Below are positions 8,378 to 15,943 of a stretch of 64,000 bases of DNA, in pieces. The translations under genes were made by a program, and so were the position numbers. Origin of the DNA: an uncultured Acidobacteriia bacterium (GTDB taxonomy: Bacteria; Acidobacteriota; Terriglobia; Bryobacterales; Bryobacteraceae); NCBI GenBank assembly GCA_903828455.1, contig CAIKMJ010000041.1, positions 148,518 through 212,517 on the forward strand. Direction: 5' to 3'. The notes below the pieces were generated by a model. That model worked only from the letters and a program-made list of their open reading frames with translations. It did no database searches and was not told where the DNA came from. Numbering within the stretch: position 1 is the stretch's first letter; the number at the start of each line of letters is the position of its first letter.

Positions 8378-9345
8378 CGGAGCAGGTTCCTGTCCACGTG
8401 GCTGCCGTGGATCTTCTGGTGGCAAACGGTGCAGTTGCGGTAGCGCGCCGAGGTCAGATCGTGAAACGCCGGCGGCACTACGCCCGTGACCCGCGCCGTC
8501 GCGTTCGGTTGCGGCTGCGGCAGGTTGGCGTGGCATTCGAGGCAGACCAGCCGCACTTCCTGGCGGACCAGCATTTTGGCGTTGGAAGAACCGTGCGGCT
8601 CGTGGCAGCCGTTGCAGCCTTCCTCGCGAACCGCGGCATGCTCAAACGTAAACGGGCCGCGCTTGTCACCGTGGCACTTCATGCAGCCGGGTTCGTTGGC
8701 GCTGGCCATCTGCATCTGGCCCGGCTTTACGCCGCCGTGGGGATTGTGGCAGTCCACGCAGGTCATGGCGTTTTCGGTGACCTTGTGTTTGAAGGGTAAC
8801 TGGAAGCGCGCCATCACGTCCGTGTGGCAGCCGGCGCAGAGTGCATTCACCTCGGCGGGCTTGCGGGCCACAAGGCCGTTGGGTCCGTGCGCGTGAACCG
8901 AGTGGCACGACGTGCAGGCCACCGAATTGTGCGCGTGCGCGCTTTCGATGCGCCCGACCTGCGTGGGGCGGTTCAGATGACACGTGAGACAGGTGCTCGT
9001 CACCTGCGCGGCCGTCAGCTTCAGCGGGTTGCGGATGTCGGCGGCGGAAAGCGATTCCACATGCTTGCCGCCCGGGCCGTGGCAGGACTCGCAGGCCTTG
9101 CCGGTCCAGTTGGGTCCGCCGTGTTTATCGCCGGTTTCGACGTCATGGTGCGGATTGCGCGCGAAGTCTTTCGCCACGTCTTCATGGCAGGTCCCGCAGA
9201 CTTCCGAACCGACGTAGGCGACCGGGGCGGCCGCCGGCGCCGCGGCCTTTTTCGTTTTGGCCGGCTGGGCGCCGCCCGACTGAGCGAGCGCCGCCGTCCC
9301 CGCTGTCAGAGGTATCAGAATCGCGAATGCGAGGAGCCGGTTCAT
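8374..9345 (-). CDS. MtrA/DmsE-type periplasmic decahaem cytochrome c
   Basis: Predicted transmembrane wire that sits inside the MtrB-like barrel and carries electrons across the outer membrane. The product has 323 residues from ATG 9345; a GTG at 9354 would add three residues. It has a Sec signal (LLAFAILIPLTAGTAALAQ), an Ala/Pro/Lys linker and ten CXXCH sites: CGTCH, CESCH, CLTCH, CTSCH, CAGCH, CVDCH, CMKCH, CNGCH, CLECH, CTVCH. Size and haem number match DmsE/MtrA. Distal histidine ligands are abundant ('HSVHAHG', 'HNPHGG', 'HEPHGSS'). It overlaps the barrel gene by 4 nt and follows the surface cytochrome after a 13-nt gap. Confidence 0.92.
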   Translation of the reverse strand: MNRLLAFAILIPLTAGTAALAQSGGAQPAKTKKAAAPAAAPVAYVGSEVCGTCHEDVAKDFARNPHHDVETGDKHGGPNWTGKACESCHGPGGKHVESLSAADIRNPLKLTAAQVTSTCLTCHLNRPTQVGRIESAHAHNSVACTSCHSVHAHGPNGLVARKPAEVNALCAGCHTDVMARFQLPFKHKVTENAMTCVDCHNPHGGVKPGQMQMASANEPGCMKCHGDKRGPFTFEHAAVREEGCNGCHEPHGSSNAKMLVRQEVRLVCLECHANLPQPQPNATARVTGVVPPAFHDLTSARYRNCTVCHQKIHGSHVDRNLLR

Positions 9346-9358
9346 GGCTGGCACCGGA

Positions 9359-11494
9359 TCAATACTGCGCGTGAACCTTCGACACCGAATAGTCGCCGTC
9401 CGAGCCGTGGCAAACCGAGCAGGCTTCGCCGAGGGCCGTTGTGGCGCTCAACATGTGGGATGCATCGGCCTTCGCGGTGTGGCAACTGCCGCACGCCGCC
9501 GTTGTTGCCTGCGTCGGAGTAATCCAGCCCTGCGGATTCGTCACCGGATTCAGGCCTTCGGGCAGATTCTGTTCGCTGCCGCCGGTGTGGCAAAGCGAGC
9601 AGTTTCGGGTATCGCCGGCGCTGCCGGCGGGACTGAACGGCGGATAGAGGACGCCTGAAAAATCGTTGTGCGAGCCGCCGAAACCAACCACAACGTAAGG
9701 ATACTGGGCGCCATCGGCCACGTTGTTCGCGCCCCGGTGGATGTTGTGAATCAGCAGGTCGAAGTTGATGCCCTGCGGCGGCAGCGCTTTGTCGGTGGCG
9801 TTCACCGCGGCGGGCCGCACCGGTATGTCTGTTGCGGCCGGATTATGACACTCGACGCAGTATTCCGTGTTGTTGCGCAGCCCGCCGTGGATGGAATCGA
9901 ACTTCACATGGCACTGCTGGCAATTGGCCAGCGCCACAACCTTGCGCCGCGGCGTAACGGCGGAACCATCCACCGAGAAGTAGGACACCGGATTCAGCGC
10001 GCCATACGTCACGCTCTGCTGTTTCGGCGTTCCCGCGAGAATGGTCTCGGTTCGCCGGGCTTCCATGCCGATCACGAACGTACCTGTCGCGGTCGCCGGC
10101 ACTGCATGGTTGAAGGTATACGTACAGGTGCCGTCCGCGGCGCAGGATGCGGTTGTAAGCGCACTTTCCGAAACATAACCGGGCGTGGTCACGTCGCTGC
10201 CGAAACTGGTGAGACCGTAGTCGGTCGTCGGCCCGGACATATTCAGCGAGAGGCTGCCCAGCAACTTCGGCGAAATTCCGTTGCCGCTGCTGTCGGTCAG
10301 CTTAAAGGTCACCACCGGCTTGCTGCCCGGCGTGCCGTTTTTCACGCTGACGATGGTGGCGTTGATTCCGCTCAGCAGGGATGAATCCGTGGGTACCACG
10401 TGCGATCCGATCACGGAATTGTCGAAATCCTGGGTTCCCACCGGGATGTGGCAGGTGGAACACTTGGAATCGTCCGTGTAAGCGCCGCCCGCATGGTTGG
10501 CGCCGGTGGCGAAATTCACGTTGTCGTGGCACGAGCCGCAGACTACCCGCGTCGGGTTGGTCGCATAAGCTGTCGCCTGCGCCGCCCCGCTTTTCTGATC
10601 GTGGCAAACCGTGCAGCGCTGCACATTGGCGGGATCGACGACTTTGGAAAAATCAGTAACGCCGGTGCCGCTGCCGAACTGGTAGGCCTTGCCGGCGACC
10701 ACGCTGGGCAGCGAGGAGCCGCTGTGGATCTTGTGGATCATCACCTTGAAATCAGCGGAACTCCCCGTGTTCGGGTCCACGTTCTGCGGCTGATGGCAAA
10801 GCACGCACATTTCCACGCCCCGGCGCCGTCCGCCGTGGAACGAGAGCTGGTCATGGCAACGGTCGCAGGAGGCGGTCCGCACCACGTCGCGCGTTGTGAC
10901 AACCTTCGATCCGTTGGGAACGAAATTGAATGTCGCGCTGGCGTAGTTTGTGGTGAGGTTATAAGTCGTCAGAACGCGGGAAGCGTAAATGCCGATGGTG
11001 TGCGTGGCGGTGGGGTCGAATCCGGCCGCTTTTGTGCTGAATTTATAGGTGTACTGGCCGGCGGCGATCTGGGTCGTCGTGCCGCCGGAATCTGCTGTCG
11101 GCTGGTTGACAGAGGGGATCAGCGTTCCGGTGACTGTCCTCGTGATGTAGCTCACGTATTGCGTCTGGCCGTTCGGAATGTAGGCGGCGAGAAAGCTGAG
11201 CGTAATCGCGCCCGGTGTGGTTACGCCGGCGATGTCGAGCGGCAGACCGCCCGGGTCGGCGACGGTGAACGTTGTTGTAATCGTTCCGTCACTGGCGATG
11301 GCGGCGGACTGGATGGTGAGATTCAGGCCCGGGCGAACGAATTCCGCCGTGGGGGTATCGAGGAAAAAGGCCTTCTGGTGCTGGTTGAGGAAATCCTTAA
11401 TCGGTCTGGTCCGTGCGGACTGCGCGGCACCGGCAGCCACAATCGCGAGTCCAAGTGCAACAACCCAGGTCTTCTTCTTTCGCAGCGTCACCAT
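9359..11494 (-). CDS. OmcA/MtrC-family decahaem cytochrome c
   Basis: Predicted cell-surface terminal reductase delivering electrons to minerals, electrodes, shuttles or partner cells. The 711-residue protein has ten CXXCH sites in two groups of five: CDRCH, CVLCH, CTVCH, CGSCH, CSTCH, then CQQCH, CVECH, CSLCH, CGSCH, CSVCH. Each group follows a Thr/Gly-rich beta domain, matching the alternating beta-barrel and pentahaem layout of OmcA/MtrC. The N-terminus (KKTWVVALGLAIVAAGAAQSA) is a Sec signal with no lipobox cysteine, unlike the Shewanella lipoproteins. The ribosome site AGGACGGAG precedes the ATG. It is the first gene of the operon. Confidence 0.9.
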   Translation of the reverse strand: MVTLRKKKTWVVALGLAIVAAGAAQSARTRPIKDFLNQHQKAFFLDTPTAEFVRPGLNLTIQSAAIASDGTITTTFTVADPGGLPLDIAGVTTPGAITLSFLAAYIPNGQTQYVSYITRTVTGTLIPSVNQPTADSGGTTTQIAAGQYTYKFSTKAAGFDPTATHTIGIYASRVLTTYNLTTNYASATFNFVPNGSKVVTTRDVVRTASCDRCHDQLSFHGGRRRGVEMCVLCHQPQNVDPNTGSSADFKVMIHKIHSGSSLPSVVAGKAYQFGSGTGVTDFSKVVDPANVQRCTVCHDQKSGAAQATAYATNPTRVVCGSCHDNVNFATGANHAGGAYTDDSKCSTCHIPVGTQDFDNSVIGSHVVPTDSSLLSGINATIVSVKNGTPGSKPVVTFKLTDSSGNGISPKLLGSLSLNMSGPTTDYGLTSFGSDVTTPGYVSESALTTASCAADGTCTYTFNHAVPATATGTFVIGMEARRTETILAGTPKQQSVTYGALNPVSYFSVDGSAVTPRRKVVALANCQQCHVKFDSIHGGLRNNTEYCVECHNPAATDIPVRPAAVNATDKALPPQGINFDLLIHNIHRGANNVADGAQYPYVVVGFGGSHNDFSGVLYPPFSPAGSAGDTRNCSLCHTGGSEQNLPEGLNPVTNPQGWITPTQATTAACGSCHTAKADASHMLSATTALGEACSVCHGSDGDYSVSKVHAQY

Positions 11495-11606
11495 GTCTCC
11501 GTCCTCATTTCATCTGGAACAAGGTTTATTGACAAGAATACCGTCACTTGCACGAGCGCTGCCAATACTTAGAAGGTATTTGCAAACCCTATTCCGTTGA
11601 GCGACA
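11495..11606. promoter_or_regulatory. divergent intergenic region between cytochrome genes
   Basis: This 112-bp gap separates the start of the MtrC-like gene (minus) from a monohaem cytochrome (plus), so both promoters should lie here. It is clearly richer in A/T than its surroundings. An imperfect palindrome, AATACTTAGAAGGTATT, lies at 11564-11580 (arms match at 6 of 7 positions) and could be an operator serving both directions. No convincing sigma-70 pair could be assigned. Confidence 0.35.
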
Positions 11607-11957
11607 ATGGGCGGCATGAAACCCTCCGCGCGCCATATTACGATGACCGCCGCCATCAGCGCTCTGCTGGGCCTGGTTCCCGCAGCCGCCACAGCCGCCG
11701 ACGCCGCGGCGGGCAAGGCTGTCTTCGCAGCGAAGTGCAAAACCTGCCACGCCGAAGACGGGACGGGCAATCCCGCGATCGCCAAAATGATGAAAGTCGA
11801 CCTGAAGCCGCTGGGTGGCGCCGAAGTCCAGAAGAAGTCGGATGCCGAACTGAAAGCTGCCGTCTCCGAGGGCACCGGCAAGATGAAGGCCGTGGCGGGC
11901 GTTGCCGGCGCGGACCTCGACAACGTCGTGGCCGCCGTTCGCGCTCTGAAAAAGTAG
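11607..11957 (+). CDS. small monohaem cytochrome c
   Basis: Periplasmic class I c-type cytochrome of 116 residues. A Sec signal (ITMTAAISALLGLVPAAATAA) is followed by AGKAVFAAKCKTCHAEDGTG, the haem site CKTCH with its usual preceding helix. Methionines in 'KMMKVDLK' or 'GKMKAVAGV' may be the sixth ligand; the latter resembles the 'G.MP' ligand loop. The start may be ATG 11607 or ATG 11616. It faces the electron-conduit operon across a short shared promoter region, so it is probably a soluble carrier in the same respiratory context. Confidence 0.85.
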   Translation: MGGMKPSARHITMTAAISALLGLVPAAATAADAAAGKAVFAAKCKTCHAEDGTGNPAIAKMMKVDLKPLGGAEVQKKSDAELKAAVSEGTGKMKAVAGVAGADLDNVVAAVRALKK

Positions 11958-11986
11958 CCTGGCGCTTCGCCCGGCGGCCGGGTTCG

Positions 11987-12856
11987 TTACAGACTCAGCA
12001 CCGGACACGGCGATTCGCGGATGATCGCCGCCGTATGGCTTCGCAGCCGTCCCAGGCGCTCGTGTATGCGGCCCCGTCCGATGACCACCAGGTCGGCGCC
12101 GAGTTCTTTCGCAGCTTCCCCGATCACCGGCGCGACGCCGCCCTGGCGGAATAACGCCTCCCATGCCGTGCCGGCTGCTTTCTGCGTGGCCTGCACGCTT
12201 TCTTCGGCCTGATCGCGCACTAACCTGTCCAGCGACGTGTCAAACGTGTACGCTTCCACGTTGGCGAACGGCGCGGGCAGGGCGTGGACGAGCGTAACGG
12301 TTGCCCCGTAGCGTTTGGCCAGTTCCGTGGCGGCGGTCAGAACGTGGGAATCGCCGCTGGTTGCATCTACGGCGCAGACAATTCTGCGGATCGCCGCGGC
12401 AGAAAATGGTGCAGCCGCCTCTTCTGCGTGGGCCATGGTCCAGACCGGGCACTGGCTGTCGTGCAGTACCTTCGACGTGACCGAGCCGAGCAGCAGTTGC
12501 CGGAAAAGCCCCTGGCCGTGGGTCGGCATGACGATCAGCCCCATCTTATTTTCCGCCGCAAAGTCGGAGATGACCTGGCCGGCCTCTCCATCCAGCACCA
12601 GCCGGTCTGTCACATATGGATCGAGAAACGGCGCGCCGAAGTGGGCGATGTCGGCCTCGCACTTCTGGCGCATCCAGTCCTGCCACTGGACGTAGGCGTA
12701 ACCATCCAGATCCGTCCCGCGGAAGCCGTCATAGGCACCGATGGCATGGATCAGCGTGACGCCGGCGCCGAAATTTTCCGCCAGTCCCGCCACATAGGGC
12801 ACCGCCTGATTGCAGCGCGGTGAAAAATCAACGGGGAAAAGGATTTTGTCGAACAT
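11987..12856 (-). CDS. tandem-domain universal stress protein (UspA family)
   Basis: Cytoplasmic stress-associated protein with two Usp domains. The start is the ATG at 12856 (MFDKILFPVDFSPRCNQAV), preceded by a good GGGAGGG site; upstream in-frame codons look non-coding. The product has 289 residues. Domain 1 (about 1-140) ends in the nucleotide-binding-type VMPTHGQGLFRQLLLGSVT followed by VLHDSQCPVW. Domain 2 (about 150-289) starts RRIVCAVDAT and ends LVVIGRGRIHERLGRL with RESPCPVLSL, where the G-x-G loop is less canonical. Domain 1 may therefore bind ATP and domain 2 less certainly. It is convergent with the monohaem cytochrome. Confidence 0.88.
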   Translation of the reverse strand: MFDKILFPVDFSPRCNQAVPYVAGLAENFGAGVTLIHAIGAYDGFRGTDLDGYAYVQWQDWMRQKCEADIAHFGAPFLDPYVTDRLVLDGEAGQVISDFAAENKMGLIVMPTHGQGLFRQLLLGSVTSKVLHDSQCPVWTMAHAEEAAAPFSAAAIRRIVCAVDATSGDSHVLTAATELAKRYGATVTLVHALPAPFANVEAYTFDTSLDRLVRDQAEESVQATQKAAGTAWEALFRQGGVAPVIGEAAKELGADLVVIGRGRIHERLGRLRSHTAAIIRESPCPVLSL

Positions 12857-13082
12857 CCTGTTTGCCCTCCCGCCTGGAGCCTGCAATTCAGTGGCCTGGC
12901 GGGTGCCGGTCAATCGCCCGTGTAACGTCCCGGCCAGGGTTATTTCGCGCGCCATAGCGCGAGATCGCGCAGGAGGCGCAATGCCCGACCGGACAACCCA
13001 AATGCTGCCGCAATCAACCGTACGGCCCTTTTCCTGCTCGCGGATTAGTATCGTCTAAATTGAAGACAGCCACTCTGACAAC

Positions 13083-14207
13083 ATGAATCCAGTTACTTTC
13101 TTTGCTCCCCGTTTGCGCGCGCTGCGCATTCTTTCTGCTGCTCTGCTGCTGGCCGGGTTTTCCGCCTCCCAGGCGCAAAACGGTCTGCCCGGCATGCCGC
13201 CGGTGCTCGATCAGAACGATATCTATTCCGCCGACCACGCCGGCAACCTCAGCGACACGGTGAAAAAGTTCCCGTCGCGCGTTTACGTGCCGAACAGTGT
13301 CAGCGACACCGTCGATGTGATCGACCCCGCCACGTTCAAGATCGTGGGACATTTCGCGGTCGGCCACCAGCCGCAACACGTGGTTCCGTCGTGGGACCTG
13401 AAGAAGCTCTGGGTCCTCAACGACCTTGGCAACAGCGTCACCGAAATCGACCCGGCCACCGGCGAGAAGGGCAAGACGTATCCGGTGGACGATCCCTACA
13501 ACATGTACTTCACGCCGGACGGCAAGTACGCCATCGTTGTCGCCGAGCAGCAGCAGCGGCTCGATTTCCGCGATGCGCAAACCATGAAGCTCGACGGCTC
13601 CATCAAAGTGGAATGCAAAGGCATCGACCACATGGACTTCACCACGGACGGCCGCTTCCTCATCGCCAGCTGCGAATTCGCCTCGCGCGTGGTGAAGATC
13701 GACGTCGCGAACCGGAAAGTGCTTGGCTACCTCGAGGTCAACAAGGGCGGCATGCCGCAGGATGTGAAGACATCGCCCGACGGCAAGGTCTTCTATGTGG
13801 CCGACATGATGGCCAACGGGATTTACCTGGTGGATCCGGCCACCTTCACGCGCATCGGCTTCATCGAAACCGGCAAGGGCGCGCACGGCCTCTATGTCAG
13901 CCGCGATTCGCGGACTCTCTACATTTCCAATCGCGGGGAGGGCAGTGTTTCGCTGCTCGACCTGGCAACCCGCAAGCTCATTACGAAGTGGACGATTCCC
14001 GGCGGCGGCTCGCCCGACATGGGCGGCGTATCGGCAGACGGCAAAGTGCTCTGGCTGTCGGGCCGCTACAACGCTGAGGTCTACGCGTTCGATACCACCA
14101 GCGGCCACTTGCTGGCGCGCATTAAAGTCGGCAAGGGTCCGCATGGATTGTGCGTGTACCCGCAGCCCGGCCGCTACTCGCTGGGGCACACCGGCGTTTT
14201 CCGCTAG
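13083..14207 (+). CDS. secreted YVTN/YncE-type beta-propeller protein
   Basis: The 374-residue exported protein has a Sec signal (LRILSAALLLAGFSASQAQ) followed by repeats of the YVTN beta-propeller type. Examples are RVYVPNSVSDTVDVIDPATF, KLWVLNDLGNSVTEIDPATG, FYVADMMANGIYLVDPATF and TLYISNRGEGSVSLLDLAT. Proteins of this class bind ligands or partners at the periplasm or surface; no catalytic residue is visible and the substrate cannot be inferred. The next gene, another propeller-like protein, starts directly at its stop, so the two form an operon. Confidence 0.8.
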   Translation: MNPVTFFAPRLRALRILSAALLLAGFSASQAQNGLPGMPPVLDQNDIYSADHAGNLSDTVKKFPSRVYVPNSVSDTVDVIDPATFKIVGHFAVGHQPQHVVPSWDLKKLWVLNDLGNSVTEIDPATGEKGKTYPVDDPYNMYFTPDGKYAIVVAEQQQRLDFRDAQTMKLDGSIKVECKGIDHMDFTTDGRFLIASCEFASRVVKIDVANRKVLGYLEVNKGGMPQDVKTSPDGKVFYVADMMANGIYLVDPATFTRIGFIETGKGAHGLYVSRDSRTLYISNRGEGSVSLLDLATRKLITKWTIPGGGSPDMGGVSADGKVLWLSGRYNAEVYAFDTTSGHLLARIKVGKGPHGLCVYPQPGRYSLGHTGVFR

Positions 14208-14208
14208 A

Positions 14209-15264
14209 ATGCAGCCAATGACGCCAGGCTTTCGCTATTCGCTGATCGTGCTGGCCGCGGCCGCGGCGTTTCCGGCCGTCGCGGCCGAAGCTCCCGATAC
14301 GGTGTTGACGAACATCCATCAGCTCACCAGCGGCGGTTCGAATGCAGAAGCGTACTGGGCGCCGGACGGGAAGCGCATCATCTTCCAGTCGACGCGCGGC
14401 CAGTCGACGCGCGGCAGTTCGAAGTGCGATCAGATTTACGTCATGAATGCCGACGGGTCCGATCAGCACATGGTCTCGACCGGGAAAGGCCGCACAACCT
14501 GCGGCTACTTTCTGCCGGACAATCAGCACATCGTTTACGCTTCCACGCATCTCGGTGGGGACGCGTGTCCCGCCGAGCCGGACCGCAGCAAAGGCTATGT
14601 GTGGGCGGTGTACAACACGTACGACATCTTCTCCGCCAAAGATGACGGCACGGAACTCAAGCGCCTGACGACCGAAGACGGCTACGACGCCGAGGCCACC
14701 GTCAACGCGAAGACGAAGAAGATCATCTACACCTCGGCCACCGGCGGCGACCTGAACCTGTGGGAGATGAAGCTCGACGGCTCCGGCAAGAAGCAGATTA
14801 CGACGACGCCCGGCTACGACGGCGGCCCCGTCTTCTCGCGCGACGGCAAAAAGATCGCGTGGCGTGCCCACCACCCCGTGACGCCGGAAGACGTGAAGAC
14901 CGACGCCGATCTGCTGAAACAAAACCTGACCAGCCCGATGAAGATGGAACTCTTCGTTGCCGACGCCGACGGCAAACACGCGAAGCAGATCACCAGCTTC
15001 GGCTGCGCCTCCTTCGCGCCGACTTTCACTCCCGACGGCAGGCAGATTCTGTTCGCATCCAACAAACTCGCCTGCGACTCCAGCAGGTTTGAGCTGTTCC
15101 TGATCAATATCGACGGGACGGGCCTGCGCCAGATCACCAGCTACGGCGGCTTTACGTCCTTCCCCGAGATTTCACCAGATGGGGAAAAGCTGGTCTTCGT
15201 CAGCGACTGGAAAGCCTCGCAGCGTTACGAATTCAACATCTTTACGGCGGACTGGAAGCCGTAA
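14209..15264 (+). CDS. secreted TolB-like/PD40 beta-propeller protein
   Basis: The ~351-residue exported protein has WD40-like PD40 repeats of the TolB type, such as AYWAPDGKRIIFQSTRG, QIYVMNADGSDQHMV, GPVFSRDGKKIAWRA, APTFTPDGRQILFASN and FPEISPDGEKLVFVSD. It starts at ATG 14209 or 14218 immediately after the previous stop. The signal is FRYSLIVLAAAAAFPAVAAEA. Bases 14386-14415 are an exact 15-bp duplication that doubles the peptide QSTRG, a small recent expansion. The specific function is not readable. It is probably co-transcribed with the YVTN protein. Confidence 0.8.
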   Translation: MQPMTPGFRYSLIVLAAAAAFPAVAAEAPDTVLTNIHQLTSGGSNAEAYWAPDGKRIIFQSTRGQSTRGSSKCDQIYVMNADGSDQHMVSTGKGRTTCGYFLPDNQHIVYASTHLGGDACPAEPDRSKGYVWAVYNTYDIFSAKDDGTELKRLTTEDGYDAEATVNAKTKKIIYTSATGGDLNLWEMKLDGSGKKQITTTPGYDGGPVFSRDGKKIAWRAHHPVTPEDVKTDADLLKQNLTSPMKMELFVADADGKHAKQITSFGCASFAPTFTPDGRQILFASNKLACDSSRFELFLINIDGTGLRQITSYGGFTSFPEISPDGEKLVFVSDWKASQRYEFNIFTADWKP

Positions 15265-15333
15265 CGGACCGCGGCCGCACTGCCTCGCATGTGGATTTGG
15301 TGCAGTTTGGTGTAAAACGGTGCCGGGGTCGAT

Positions 15334-15603
15334 ATGCCTGCTCTCCCAACTCCGCCCGAGGCTGCGGTTCGCCGCAGCGTAAGTCTTCCGGGCGATCTCG
15401 CCGATAAAGTCAATCGGATTGCCGAGGCGCGGCGGGTGAGTCAGAATCGGGCGCTGACCGATTTGATCCGCGACGGAATTGCGGCCTGGGAGCAGCGGCG
15501 CAAGGAGTTTTTTGCCCTCGCTGATTCCTTTCAGAAATCGACCGATCCGAAGGAGTCCGCACGGCTGCGCGATGAACTCGCGCGCCTCACTTTTGGCGGC
15601 TGA
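15334..15603 (+). CDS. ribbon-helix-helix (CopG/ParD-like) protein
   Basis: The 89-residue product has a ribbon-helix-helix core: RRSVSLPGDLADKVNRIAEA (strand then helix) and RVSQNRALTDLIRDGIAAWE. A charged C-terminal helix follows (KEFFALADSFQKSTDPKESA), as in antitoxins that wrap a partner toxin. It would bind DNA as a dimer and probably represses its own promoter. Its stop shares one base with the ATG of a following ORF that runs through the minisatellite at 15654, so a partner gene may once have been coupled there. No recognisable toxin follows, so it may be an orphan. Confidence 0.72.
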   Translation: MPALPTPPEAAVRRSVSLPGDLADKVNRIAEARRVSQNRALTDLIRDGIAAWEQRRKEFFALADSFQKSTDPKESARLRDELARLTFGG

Positions 15604-15653
15604 TGCCGGAAATCCCGTGGCTGGATCTGCCGGCGGCACTCCGGCCGCAGCGC

Positions 15654-15743
15654 TTTGATCGGGCAAAAGAATTTGATCGGGCAAAAGAATTTGATCGGGC
15701 AAAAGAATTTGATCGGGCAAAAGAATTTGATCGGGCAAAAGAG
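15654..15743. repeat. 18-bp tandem repeat, five copies
   Basis: Unit TTTGATCGGGCAAAAGAA is repeated head to tail with no spacers; the first four copies are exact and the fifth differs only in its last bases. A degenerate continuation (TTGATCGGGCAAGAGAGCGC) follows. Because 18 is a multiple of three, every reading frame stays open, and one frame encodes (FDRAKE)n. It lies between the ribbon-helix-helix gene and a 54-codon ORF. It is not a CRISPR array. Confidence 0.95.
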
Positions 15744-15778
15744 CGCCGCTTGATCGGGCAAGAGAGCGCCGCATCAAA

Positions 15779-15943
15779 ATGGAAGATCTCTTCGCGCTTG
15801 AGGAATGGCGTCGCCACTCGCCACAGGTTCCGGACGGGCCGTGGTTCAAGGACTTCGGTTCGTTCATGCTTTGCGGCGAGGGATCTTACCCAAAGACATT
15901 CCTGCTTAAAAGGCAGATTCCCTTTGGGATGGAAGTGGAGTAA
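15779..15943 (+). CDS. possible small protein, 54 residues
   Basis: A short ORF, MEDLFALEEWRRHSPQVPDG followed by PWFKDFGSFMLCGEGSYPKT and FLLKRQIPFGMEVE. The composition (aromatic, Gly and Cys in a compact order) looks more protein-like than the neighbouring frame through the minisatellite. A weak AAGAGAG site lies upstream. Its TAA abuts the reversed stop of csm5 directly (TAATTA), so the two genes converge without a gap. I do not recognise a family. It could be a partner of the ribbon-helix-helix protein or a remnant. Confidence 0.42.
   Translation: MEDLFALEEWRRHSPQVPDGPWFKDFGSFMLCGEGSYPKTFLLKRQIPFGMEVE

Noticed and set aside
15654..15743. Possible CRISPR array next to csm genes
   Set aside because: The 18-bp units are directly joined with no spacers and the unit is too short; this is a minisatellite.
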